Shown one piece after another: positions 32,350 to 42,600 of a stretch of DNA of 64,000 bases. The notes below the pieces were generated by a model. That model was not told the origin of the DNA. It ran no database searches and was given only the letters and a program-made list of their open reading frames with translations. Position numbers and translations under genes: made by a program. This DNA is from a virus, in the IMG/VR virus record IMGVR_UViG_3300040959_000769, positions 62,001 to 126,000 of that record; one strand, given 5' to 3'. Each line of letters begins with the position of its first letter. Positions within the stretch are counted from its first letter, which is position 1.

Positions 32350-33907
32350 ATTCATGTTCCCCCAGTTCAAGCATGTATCCAACATAGTCGTGGATGCGCT
32401 CAATGATCCGCTTCCGGTCATCGTTATCTCGAAGATGATTGAAACAACCGTAGATGGTGTCAATAGCAAACTGAACCAAGAAATCCTCGGGAGGATCGTG
32501 ACCCCTGAAGCCTTCGTATGTCATGAAAGACAAATTATGGAAGTCCCATGGGCGAAACTGCAAAGGCTGGTGTGGGAACCAATCGGGATAATGCCATGCA
32601 TGTCCGGCGTGCCGCATGTCTGGATGCCAACGCAGATACGCACGAACCTTCTCAATGACTGTCAACGTGTCGTCGTCATTTGGTGCTTGCTTCATGAAGT
32701 CTTGATGCGGAGGGAACCCGCCATGCATGTCCCCGTTGCGAGAAAACAGGAACGACTGACCCTCAAGATCAAACCCTTCCATGTGGGCTTTGCTGTAACG
32801 CATCAAGTTAGCGAAAATTCGATCCTCCGGATCCATCTTCACTGGGTAGACATGGAAGTCCTCGCCAAACGGTTCATTGTCAAAAAACTCTTTCAACTTG
32901 ACGCCACGCTCAGGAATGTTCCCATCCTTGGTGAAGATGAAAAGCGTTACCTTCTGAAATAGACACTCAAGTCCCTCAAGGGCATAGATTCCCTTTGTGA
33001 AGACAAGAGGAATGTGGTCAGGGTTCGGACCTTTTGACTTGTCCTTATCAACGCCAGGGTATGACTGTACGTCACCAAAGTTCTCGTTACCATCAACCTT
33101 GTACTCGGGATCGTAGAAAGGCTTCTCCTTCCCTACCTCTACCCGCTGGAAGACCCTATCCTCTCGCTCCCAGCCATTGTAAAAACCGTGCATTACGGCA
33201 CGATTGTCCCAGATGACTACGTCGCCTTCTTGCCACGTCCACTTGTAACGATTAGCTTCTGTTCGGCAATACTCCTCAACCCAGTCGTAGAGTTCTTCAA
33301 ACCATGGGGTGCTCCCCCCGTCAAGTTGGGTGCCTGGTCCGGTCCAGTAAAGAAGAGTTTCTCCAGTATCCGGATGTGTTCGCAAGGCGGGATGGCTGAC
33401 AACGTCACGTCCTGCGGCTCCAGTCTCCGCCACGAAACGAGCCGTCGGCAGGTGTTCCTTAATGTGCTCAGGACACTCTTCGTACAGATTTACAAGACTC
33501 ACCCAGAATGTGTGACCGAAATCTTTATCAACACGGTAGGTCGTCATATGGATGGAAGTAACCGCAGGAGGAGCTTCCAAGAACGGGTTATCTACATGCC
33601 AGTTCTCTTTCAGAAACTGTTCAGGATCCGTTTTATCTTCAACATTCTTGACCGTTGGGTGATTTACGCCCGCAAGAAGACCACCGTTGAAATCTTCATC
33701 AACTTCGCCTGTGTAGATAGCGTTGACCAGTTTCATGTGCTCCTGGTCGGTTGGGTTCATGCCGATGAAACCAACCATCTTGTTCTTGTTGAAAATCAAC
33801 TTGAAATACTCTGGGTCATCAAGAACTTGCCGGGCAGTGATGCCTCTCATCTTGAAACCGAGGTTGCCTAGTTTCAGTCCTAAGGCGATTCCGCCAAAAC
33901 CTTTCAT
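32339..33907 (-). CDS. TauD/TfdA-like dioxygenase with novel C-terminal half
   Basis: 522 residues, ATG at 33907 within the upstream stop (ATGA). The TauD domain spans ~20-260: LKENWHVDNPF with His104 and Asp106, THPDTGETLLYW, WQEGDVVIWDNRAVMHGF with His240, and arginines 251/255 in REDRVFQR. This is a complete active site. Residues ~265-522 are not assignable: a strand-rich piece (VTLFIFTKDGNIPERGVK) and a His/Trp-rich piece (DMRHAGHAWHYPDWFPHQPL) then a helical end. The fusion is unusual in TauD enzymes. Confidence 0.86.
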   Translation of the reverse strand: MKGFGGIALGLKLGNLGFKMRGITARQVLDDPEYFKLIFNKNKMVGFIGMNPTDQEHMKLVNAIYTGEVDEDFNGGLLAGVNHPTVKNVEDKTDPEQFLKENWHVDNPFLEAPPAVTSIHMTTYRVDKDFGHTFWVSLVNLYEECPEHIKEHLPTARFVAETGAAGRDVVSHPALRTHPDTGETLLYWTGPGTQLDGGSTPWFEELYDWVEEYCRTEANRYKWTWQEGDVVIWDNRAVMHGFYNGWEREDRVFQRVEVGKEKPFYDPEYKVDGNENFGDVQSYPGVDKDKSKGPNPDHIPLVFTKGIYALEGLECLFQKVTLFIFTKDGNIPERGVKLKEFFDNEPFGEDFHVYPVKMDPEDRIFANLMRYSKAHMEGFDLEGQSFLFSRNGDMHGGFPPHQDFMKQAPNDDDTLTVIEKVRAYLRWHPDMRHAGHAWHYPDWFPHQPLQFRPWDFHNLSFMTYEGFRGHDPPEDFLVQFAIDTIYGCFNHLRDNDDRKRIIERIHDYVGYMLELGEHEYER

Positions 33908-34626
33908 GAAGGCTCCTTCAGTTGTGGGTGACCCTCAAATGCGGGGCCAATACGATTACCGTTTTCGTCTAGCCCAGTTCGGATGCCACCCATCCAAGTC
34001 CAAGGCTGTTCTTGCAACTTCTTCATCTTTGCATCACCGTACGACTGTCGAGCAGCAGACAAATCTGGCTTGTCCCAGTAGTTCTCAACTGTGAACTCAA
34101 CGCTTGGCATCAGAGAGTTGTCGTAAAACTGGAAAAACATAAAAGGTGAACCAGCAGGAAAAATAACTGGCTGACCAATTTTTGTGATCTTCCAGTTCAT
34201 GTTGAACTCGTCTGGCCACCAGTCAGATGGAATGTGCGCCGTTAAAGGAACAGCCCCATCAACAAAATAGTTAGGTGACCCGCTTATCCACGTGGACACT
34301 CCTGGAGGCGTTGAGAACGTCCACCCAACAGTGAACGACATAATCCCAACAATGCTGGGCATAACAATGTCACGTTCGTAAGTCTGACCATTTGTCTCAA
34401 ACGTCATCTTCTCGCCGGACAGGACACGAGGAACAGTCAGCCCCCCGTCCCATTGAATAACAACATCTTGTTGGAGAAGAACCTCCCAACCGTTGACGTT
34501 TGCTTCAGTCAGGGGAAGACACTTGTATGCATGCTTCTTGTAGGTGTCATCCATCCAGTCGCGTCGAACTGACGCTTGCTTTATCTCAGGTGGATTTTGA
34601 TGTGTTCTAGTGAGAGTTACATCCAT
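33904..34626 (-). CDS. probable DUF6065-family protein
   Basis: 240 residues from ATG at 34626, chosen because it overlaps the upstream stop as ATGA (a GTG lies one codon earlier). KCLPLTEANVNGWEVLLQQD followed by strand-rich IQWDGGLTVPR and later FPAGSPFMFFQFYDNSL resembles the DUF6065 pattern (recalled, not searched). No oxygenase triad is present. Its location inside the oxygenase operon links it to the same pathway. Function of the family is not known to me. Confidence 0.65.
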   Translation of the reverse strand: MDVTLTRTHQNPPEIKQASVRRDWMDDTYKKHAYKCLPLTEANVNGWEVLLQQDVVIQWDGGLTVPRVLSGEKMTFETNGQTYERDIVMPSIVGIMSFTVGWTFSTPPGVSTWISGSPNYFVDGAVPLTAHIPSDWWPDEFNMNWKITKIGQPVIFPAGSPFMFFQFYDNSLMPSVEFTVENYWDKPDLSAARQSYGDAKMKKLQEQPWTWMGGIRTGLDENGNRIGPAFEGHPQLKEPS

Positions 34627-35327
34627 CACTGAATAGCCATCGTCTGACCGCTGGCAACAGGAATTCCCATTGTCGTATCTTGCTGCGCCGAGTACCCACC
34701 TCCGCCGTGGCTCTGGTGGTTACGGTCGTTGTAGTCATACATGGTGACGGCAGAATACTTGATTCCACTCTTTACAGGCTGAGAAGCATGAGCGTAAATG
34801 AAATCACTTGGATGGACAATGACATCACCTGCTTCGGGGACAAACTGAAGGTTTTTGTACGGCATGATGTACTCGCCGCCTTCGTAGTCGTCATTCAAAT
34901 ACCCAATAGCAGACACGGCGCAAGAATAAGAAAACCCAGAGTCAGGATGAACTGAGAAATGCTGCCCCTCGCCATAGCGAACGAAGTTGGTGGCTTCTTC
35001 ATAGTCAAGTTGCAAGTTGTACATTGACGAGTAGTGCTGCACGCACTGGCGTACACCAGAAATAACTTCCTCGTACACCCGTCCAAGATCTGCGAACTCT
35101 TCAGGAACAGGGATGTCTGCTTGACGCAACTTGAAGTCAACGCAATCTCTGTAATCCTTCATCACCTCGTAGTCTCCAACTGTCGCCTGCTTCCATGAGA
35201 AGTATTCGTGGGTGCTCTCAGCGAGACCGGTTTCAAGTCGAGCGATGAAGTTTGAGTCAGGTGCCCAAACGTCTTTGTACAGCATGATGCCGTCGGTCGG
35301 GTTGCCCAAGTATCCGCCAATTCTCAT
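34626..35327 (-). CDS. P4H-like 2OG/Fe(II) oxygenase
   Basis: 233 residues, ATG at 35327. RYGEGQHFSVHPDSG gives His127 and Asp129, IGYLNDDYEGGEYIMPYKNL and EAGDVIVHPSDFIYAHASQP give the sheets and His180, and Lys190 (SGIKYSAVTMYDY) takes the place usually held by Arg. A Lys is used by true prolyl hydroxylases for 2-oxoglutarate, so activity is plausible. 3 nt separate it from the upstream gene. Confidence 0.86.
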   Translation of the reverse strand: MRIGGYLGNPTDGIMLYKDVWAPDSNFIARLETGLAESTHEYFSWKQATVGDYEVMKDYRDCVDFKLRQADIPVPEEFADLGRVYEEVISGVRQCVQHYSSMYNLQLDYEEATNFVRYGEGQHFSVHPDSGFSYSCAVSAIGYLNDDYEGGEYIMPYKNLQFVPEAGDVIVHPSDFIYAHASQPVKSGIKYSAVTMYDYNDRNHQSHGGGGYSAQQDTTMGIPVASGQTMAIQ

Positions 35328-35330
35328 TAT

Positions 35331-35963
35331 TTACCTCAGTTCAGTGATTGTGTAGAAAGAAGGGGTAGTCCATCTTTCTCCACGGGTAATTTGTTTTACA
35401 CCATGAAGATAGTGGACATCACCTGGATGTGCTACCGCTAAGCCTGGTTTTATCGGAATTTCAATATCGAACTCAGGGTAATAAAACTCGCCACCATCAA
35501 AATCTTCGTTCCAGTAAATGATTGAGTTCAGGTCATACAGAGGGAAAGGATTTGGCTTTCCGTCATTCAACTGTTTATCCGCGTGTGGTTGCTGCTCATT
35601 GCCTGGAAGCCATCTGATAAGTACTGGCGGGCGCTTGTATAGAGCAACGTTGAATTTGTCCTCCAACACTTTTTGCATCTTGTCAATATATTTATCAATC
35701 AGATTAAATATATCTGGGGAGATGCGTTTGAGGATTTCGCCACTACACATTCGATCCCACCAATAGGAGGCGTCGTAAATACACGTGCCATCTTCATCAA
35801 ATTCGTCACCCATAGGATTTTCCCACTCTTCAATAGTCGGGAAAAACTTTTGCAGGGTTTTCAGATCATCTAGATCTACGAAGTTTTCAATGACTGTGAT
35901 GTTCTCTGCTGTTGTTCCGAAGTGACCTGGTTCAACTAGCGATTTTTCTTCAACTTGTTCCAT
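35331..35963 (-). CDS. P4H-like 2OG/Fe(II) oxygenase, first gene of the leftward island operon
   Basis: 210 residues, ATG at 35963. Motifs: RWLPGNEQQPHADKQ with His127 and Asp129, IIYWNEDFDGGEFYYPEF, GLAVAHPGDVHYLHGVKQI with His187, and GERWTTPSFYTI with Arg197. It lies 84 nt downstream of the XFPP-repeat gene on the same strand, separated by a perfect 12-bp hairpin. Of all island oxygenases it is the closest to a candidate proline-rich substrate. Predicted active. Confidence 0.87.
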   Translation of the reverse strand: MEQVEEKSLVEPGHFGTTAENITVIENFVDLDDLKTLQKFFPTIEEWENPMGDEFDEDGTCIYDASYWWDRMCSGEILKRISPDIFNLIDKYIDKMQKVLEDKFNVALYKRPPVLIRWLPGNEQQPHADKQLNDGKPNPFPLYDLNSIIYWNEDFDGGEFYYPEFDIEIPIKPGLAVAHPGDVHYLHGVKQITRGERWTTPSFYTITELR

Positions 35964-35985
35964 CAGGTAAGCGAACTTACCATAA

Positions 35986-36030
35986 ACATAGATCCCTCGT
36001 CCACCACGTTGGCAGTCAAGGGATCTATGT
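35986..36030. terminator. perfect 12-bp inverted repeat between XFPP gene and oxygenase operon
   Basis: ACATAGATCCCT (35986-35997) and AGGGATCTATGT (36019-36030) are exact complements around a 21-nt loop. On the minus strand only a short TTT follows the right arm, so termination may be partial, letting some transcription from the fibre genes continue into the oxygenase operon. Confidence 0.5.
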
Positions 36031-36047
36031 CACTCCTCTTGTTTTTC

Positions 36048-36635
36048 CTACTTAAAGCTCGGCGGGAAGAAAGGCGGGAAGTGTGGTGGGAAGTGAGGCG
36101 GGAACCACGGTGGGAAGTGTGGTGGGAAGAACGGTGGGAAATGTGGTGGGAAGTGTGGAGGGAAGAACGGCGGGAAATGTGGCGGGAAGTGAGGTGGGAA
36201 GTGTGGAGGGAAGTGAGGTGGGAAAAACGGTGGGAAGTGCGGAGGGAAGTGAGGAGGGAAAAATGGTGGAAAATGCGGAGGGAAATGGGGAGGGAAAAAC
36301 GGCGGGAAGTGGGGTGGAAAGTGCGGAGGGAAGAATGGCGGAAAGTGTGGCGGAAAGTGAGGCGGGAAAAACGGTCCGATTGCGCGAACAGAAATAGTTG
36401 TTCCCAAAGGAATTTCAGTGAAAGTGGTTGTGAGGTTGTATTCCTGACCGTCAACAATGATGTCATGCGCTTTACCGACATCACCTAAAACACTCGTGTT
36501 TAGCGTATCGACAGCTTCAGAAACGGCGGAAAACCCGAGATTCTGCAACGACACCACGAAATTGCCAGCGTCTGTGAGATCGGTATACGTGAACGTACCT
36601 AAAGGTAGTCCGCTTCCGCCTTTGTTACCTGCCAT
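36048..36635 (-). CDS. XFPP-repeat protein, probable virion component
   Basis: 195 residues, ATG at 36635, 6 nt after the giant fibre gene. Residues 1-88 are an ordinary folded-looking domain (TFTYTDLTDAGNFVVSLQNL, later EYNLTTTFTEIPLGTTISV). Residues 89-192 are 26 uninterrupted XFPP tetrapeptides: 17 HFPP, 8 FFPP and one WFPP, mostly in an FFPP-HFPP-HFPP triad, and the end is SFK. No Cys, no charged residue except the final Lys occurs in the repeat. The repeat should form a polyproline-like, aromatic and metal-binding (His) surface. 52 prolines in Pro-Pro pairs would stall ribosomes without EF-P. It is an obvious candidate substrate of the P4H-like enzymes downstream. Confidence 0.85.
   Translation of the reverse strand: MAGNKGGSGLPLGTFTYTDLTDAGNFVVSLQNLGFSAVSEAVDTLNTSVLGDVGKAHDIIVDGQEYNLTTTFTEIPLGTTISVRAIGPFFPPHFPPHFPPFFPPHFPPHFPPFFPPHFPPHFPPFFPPHFPPHFPPFFPPHFPPHFPPHFPPHFPPFFPPHFPPHFPPFFPPHFPPWFPPHFPPHFPPFFPPSFK
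36057..36370 (-). repeat. 12-bp tandem repeat tract encoding XFPP
   Basis: About 310 nt of imperfect tandem repeats with 12-nt periodicity (plus strand GGNGGGAARTGN-like, minus strand TTYCCNCCNCAY-like). Synonymous third-position differences are frequent between units, so the peptide is conserved more than the DNA, which points to selection for the protein repeat rather than recent slippage. Confidence 0.8.
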
Positions 36636-36641
36636 CAGTCA

Positions 36642-39600
36642 TCACGCCTTTGCATCACCAGTTACGAGCCATGTGTCAGTGCCTCGCTTATGCAACGTTA
36701 TCATAGACCATTGTTCGCGGGTTTTAAGACCAACCGCAGCGTTAATTGTTACCCCTGAGAGTGCGTTAACTGTTGCGGTGCCTGTGCCTGTCTGCACAAT
36801 ATTGATAACTGTTCCGATAGGGAATGCGACACTGGCGTTTGTTGGAACATTAATGGTTCCCGTCGATGAAAATTCCAAGGTGTGACCTTCGTGGGCGGCA
36901 TTTAGAGTCATGTTTGAACTGTAAGTGTCATAATCGTGGAGAACACTTGTACCAGCAGGCAATGTAACCGTGCCGGTAAATGTCGGCGAAGCCAACGGAG
37001 CTTTCAACGCCAACGAGTTCGTGACCGTCGTCGAGAAGTTAGCGTCATCACCCAGAGCCGCAGCCAACTCATTCAACGTATCCAAAGTTGCCGGAGCAGA
37101 ATCAACCAAAGCGGACAATTCCTGCTGAACAAACGCAGTCGTCGCCAACTGTGTGGTGTTCGTTGTTGTAGCCGCCGTAGGTGCGGTAGGTGTGCCAGTC
37201 AAAGCAGGGCTAGCCAACGGGTCATAGTTAACCCAGTTCGCTCCGTCATACCTGATTGCTTCACCGCTGGAAAGAGAAGTAAATGAAACGTCGCCAATAT
37301 CTTCAAGAGCGGAAATAATCGGAACGTTCGCGTTCACCCAGTTAGTTCCGTTGTACTTCAAGAACTCGCCATCAGCCTCAGATGTCAGCGTTACATTGGT
37401 GATGTTTGCCAGAGTGTGCGCCGTGTTGACGTAGTTCGTTCCGTTGTAGAGAAGAATGTCGCCGGACGTTTCACTTGATGTTGAAACACCACCAGAGTTC
37501 TGGATTGTAAGCGGATAGGGAACCCAATTAGTTCCATCAAAGTAGGCAACGTCACCCTCTGAAGGAGCGAGAGTTGTCATATCAACATCGCTCAATCCAC
37601 CAATACTGTGATTAGACACGTCCGAAACCGTGCCTGTCACATCACCGGTTACATCACCGGTCACATTGCCAGTCAAAGATGCCGTGATGGTTCCCGCAGA
37701 GAAGTTGCCCGTTCCATCACGAGCAACAATCGTCCCTGCGGTATTCAGGTTCGTGGCATTAGAAGTGACCGTGACCGCAGCGCCCTCACCTGTTCCAACG
37801 ACAGTCAGACCAGTTCCAGAAACACCGACAGATGCGACATAGTCGCCCGTGGTATGCGTTCCCAGATCAACACTGTCGTTAGCCATTGCCGTCGTCAGAG
37901 TGATGTTCCCGGAACCATCAAACGAAACACCAGCAGCAGTCACATCGCCACTCAAAGCGATGGTGCGGGCATTTTGCAGAGTCGTAGCCGTTGTTGCATT
38001 TCCTGACAAAGCAGCAGTGACCGTCACGAACGTTGGTGAATCCGTCGTGGCAAGACCCTGAATAAGATCAGAGGTTTCAACGCTGGTGACACGACCGTAC
38101 GAATCAGTCGTAACACTTGACACGAATGTTGAGGTAGCGGAACCGGATGTGGAACCAACTGAAACAGTAGCCAAGTCAATATCGTCGGCATTGACGACAA
38201 TTCGAGAAACATCGGCTGTTCCAACATTCAGTGTGTTGCCTGTCTGGGCAAGACCCGTACCGGCAGTGAATGCTTGGGTTCCAGTGAACTGGGTGAACGA
38301 AAGTGCATCCGACCCAATTGAATGCGGCGACGATGTTGACGTAACAACGAAGCCCTGTCGGACATTCGTGCTACCGGCAAGAACGAAAACGGCTTCACCA
38401 GGGTTAACGTCGGCGTCGCTACCGTCAAAATCATCTGCCCTTGTAAGAATCCAGTACGCAGTGCCTGATGCCCCTTGATTCGTTACGACATAGATGCCGT
38501 TATGAGAACTTGTTGCTTGATCTTTAACAAGAACACGGTCCCCAGTGTTTGCGTTAGCTCCGTCAATGACCAGACGGACCTGGCTTGTTGCGGTAAGCGT
38601 CGCCCCCACACCACTTGATCCGTTGTCGTAAGATGGCGTGTCGGGAAGGGTTGTTGCAGTAGCCAAACGAACCGCTTCATGCCAGTCAATGCCAGCAGCA
38701 ATGTTGTCCACGTAAGATTTAGTTACCGCATGACCTGCTTGAGTTGGTGCCGTGCCAAGGCTGACCGTGTTGAACGTAACGTCATCTGACGTTCCCACCG
38801 CCTGACCAATAGCAACGGATGGGGTATTGCCTTCGCCAGTTCCGCCAGTAACTGTGACACCTGTACCCCCAGAAACACTGACGGTGTAATTACCTGTCGT
38901 GTCGGTTCCAAGAGCCACACTGTCGGCTTGAACTGTTGCGCTGATGTTGATATCGCCAGTTCCGTCAAATGAGGCAGAACCAGCAACGTCGCCAGAAATC
39001 TGAATGGTGCGAGCAGTCGCAAGAGCAGTAGCGGTGTCAGCGTTCCCAGTGACATTGCCGGTTAGGTTTCCTGTGACGTTACCGGTAAGAGCAGCCGTGA
39101 CGGTGTTGAAAGTGACGTCATCTGTGGTGCCAACAGCCTGCCCGATTGCGATAGTGGCAGTTTGACCTTCTCCCGTAGGATTGGTGATTGTTACACCGGT
39201 GCTTTCAGCCAACTCGGCAACATAGTTACCTGTCGTGTCAGTTCCAAGTGCGACCGAATCTGCTTGGATAGTCGTTGAAATTGAGACATCACCAGAACCG
39301 TTGAAACTGACAGAACCAGCCACGTCGCCAGTAAGCGAAATTGTCCGAGGAGTCTGCAATGTTGAAGCAGTAGTAGCATTACCACTTAAAGCTCCGTAGA
39401 AGGTGCTTGCTTGAACATCTGCTAATTCAAACGATGCGTCGCTAGTGTTAACGTTCCCTGAGAGTTCTGGGTCGTAAGCATTGAAGAACTTCCATCGAGC
39501 GTCATCGGTGTCGCGGAAAAGACCAGTGTGGTTGTAGCCGCTGTCGTTGTAGTTGCCAGCGAAACCAATATCAACGTTTACCGGTGAAGCGGTACCCGAC

Positions 39601-42600
39601 CATGTGTCCCCACTTGTGTGACCAGTCGCGGCAATAAATGTGATTGAAATGCCGTTATCAAGCGTTACACCGTCAGTGTCAATATCAACGCCAGTGGCTT
39701 CTGTTGTTGAGAAGTTGTCCTTTGACCATTCAAAGGTGTCCACCCCGCCGGTTCCAGCACCAACCCCGTCAATCCTGACGTAATAGGTTGTGCTACCAGT
39801 TCCAGAGTAGTGACCGGTCAACGTTCCGTCATTAAGACCCGTACCCGAGAATGACGTTGTGGCGATGGTGTCGCCGCCATTCAGATAGATCCACGAGTCA
39901 TCAACACTCAGGTTGTTGACAGAAACTTCTGACTGTGTTCCAAGGATTGTCAGGTTGCCAGCAACAGTAAGATCTCCGCTGATACGCGCATCGTTACGAA
40001 CACGAATATCATCAAATACCTCTGAAACAACTTTGACCCGGAAACAACCTGGATCCTGAGCGAGAAGCACCTCAGCAATCCCAATTGCATAGTTCGGGTA
40101 GGTCGGAACAGCCGTGGTTAAAGCACCTGGTGTTGTTGCTGATAGGTGAAGCCTGTCCCCGACGGAGAAACCGCTGAGGTCAACACCGAGCAAAACACCA
40201 GATTCAATAATGAATCCGTAAGCGCCATCAGCGATAGTGCTTTTGGCGACACCACCAACGTTGACTTTATCTCCATCGCTAGCATCAGCCAGAGCGATGG
40301 TTGGGATAGCCGCCGTTTCACCAGTGAAATAGACAGCCGAACCTGCCGGAATACTTACACCTGAATCGTTATGAACGTACAACGCCTGCTCTTGACCGAG
40401 AGCAATATCAACACCAGTCGTGCTCGTAAATGCACGTAGCGCTTTGTTAGCCGAGTCGTACCAGATTCGACCTTCTTCATATGTTGGCGTTGAATCAGGA
40501 GTGTAGGTTGAAGCCGCAACGTCGTAATACGACGCATAAACCCGAACGGCTTCAATATCGTTCGGCGTGTCGTTTGCGCGTCCTGCACCGAGGATAAGAA
40601 TTTCGCCAGTAGATGCATCCTTACGGATGACTCGACCGATGGCTTGAACTTTTGACCCGATAGCCGTCGGACGGGTACGTGTCAGTCCGCCACCTTCATC
40701 AACATACAGAACATCGTTGACGTCGTACGACGACGTATTCATGTGTTTGATAACGCCGAGGATGACGGCGTGACCTTCTGCGTTTGCTGTCAGTTCAGCG
40801 GTCGTGATTCCCAGTGCGGGCATTGTTGAAGATGTTGCCGCATCCGAAGGCGACACTTCTGTTTTGCCACTCGCACCAACCGAACCTGTCGCATAAACAG
40901 GCGTACCTTTAGCAATGGTGGAACCCGATGTGTTCTTAACATGAACATATACAGGTCCAGCAAGTTCACCGTGAATATGGCCAGCGTCAAGAAGACCGTT
41001 TACCGTCACATCTTCAAAAGTTACGCTTGCCGTACTGTCAAGAGTGATGGTTGGAGTTGCGCCTTCTCCAGAGTTATTGGTGAGCGTGACCCCGTTGCCT
41101 GCAACCAGGTTCTGAACATAGTCGCCGGTCGTATCAGTACCAAGAGTGACAGAATCAGGCTGAATTGTCGCCGCAATATTTATATTTGCTGTGCCATCAA
41201 ATGATGCAGAACCAACCACATCACCAGAAACTTGGATCGTTCGAGCCGTTTCCAACGCTGTTGCCGTATCAGCATTACCAACCAAATCGCCTGTAACAGT
41301 GTTGAAAGTTACGTCATCAGTTGTTCCAACCGACTGGCCGATTTCAATAGTGGGAGTTGCTTTTTCTCCTGAATTATTGCTGAGCGTGATACCAGTGCCA
41401 GCAACGAGATTCTGCACAAACGACCCAACAGTGTGATCACCAAGAGTGATCGCAGCATTGATCCACTCCGCTCCGTTGTAGCGAAGAAAGTCGTTAGATG
41501 CTGGAGTTGCGACCGTGGTATCTGTCAGACCAGCGACAGTTGGTGCAATGTTGCGCCACTCTCCCGCCGTTGAATCCCACGCAATAATGTCATCGTTAGA
41601 AACAGAAACAATGTTTACGCCAGGAATGTCATCAATTTCTGTCGGCAGCGGGTAGTACGTGACCCCGTCGTTGGTGAACTCCCAAACATCTTGCGTTTCA
41701 TCCCAACGAACAGAAACGTTGTTAGAGGTTCCACGTGTGACCTCAATGCCAGCATTCAGCGATGGGGCGCCAGTAACACCGCTGTTAAGGTTGATGATGT
41801 TGTCTTCAACGTACAGGTTTGCGGTGTTCAGAGTTGTTGTTGTTCCGTTGACCGTGAGGTTACCGCCGACAGTTAGATCAGCAGTTGTCGCAACAGAGTT
41901 GAAAGTCACGTTTGACGTTGTTGAAACGTCTTGACCAATAGCGATAGAAGGCGTGTTTCCTTCTCCGGAACCACCAGTAACAGTTACACCTGTTCCGCCG
42001 CTAACACCTTCGGTGTAATCCCCAGTTGTGTCCGTCCCAAGAGCAACACTGTCAGGTTGCACCGTGGTCGTGATCGTGACATCGGCAGATCCATCAAAAG
42101 AAACCGAACCAGCAACGTCTCCGTCAACAGTGAAAACTCGAGGTGTCTGCAAGGCGGAAGCCGTTCCAGCGTTGCCAGACACATCACCCGTAACATTGCC
42201 TGTCAGAGAAGCAGTGACAGAATTGAAAGTGACATCATCGCCAGTCCCAACCGACTGACCAATAGCAATCGTCGGGGTTGAACCCTCACCAGAATTGTCT
42301 GCCAGGTTTACACCGGTACCAGCAACCAAATTCTGGACATAGTCACCAGTTGTGTCAGCACCCAAAGCCACCGAGTCAGGCTGAACTGTCGCCGCGATAT
42401 TGACATCCGTGGACCCGTCAAAACTTACAGATCCCGCCACATCTCCAGAGAGTTGAATGATTCGAGCGGTTTCAAGGATGCTTGCCGAATCAGCATTACC
42501 GACAATGTCTGCCGTCACAGTGTTGAACGTGACATCTGACGTGGTTTCAACTTCCTGACCGATTGAAACTGACGCTGCTGCGCCTTCACCGGTTCCACCC

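Noticed and set aside
36057-36370. Regular repeats as a CRISPR array
   Set aside because: The period is 12 nt with no spacers, and it encodes a peptide repeat.
35955-36488. Plus-strand frame full of Glu/Arg/Trp-repeats across the XFPP tract
   Set aside because: It is the complementary reading of the 12-bp repeats; the minus-strand XFPP frame has a proper start, neighbours on the same strand and a folded N-terminal domain.
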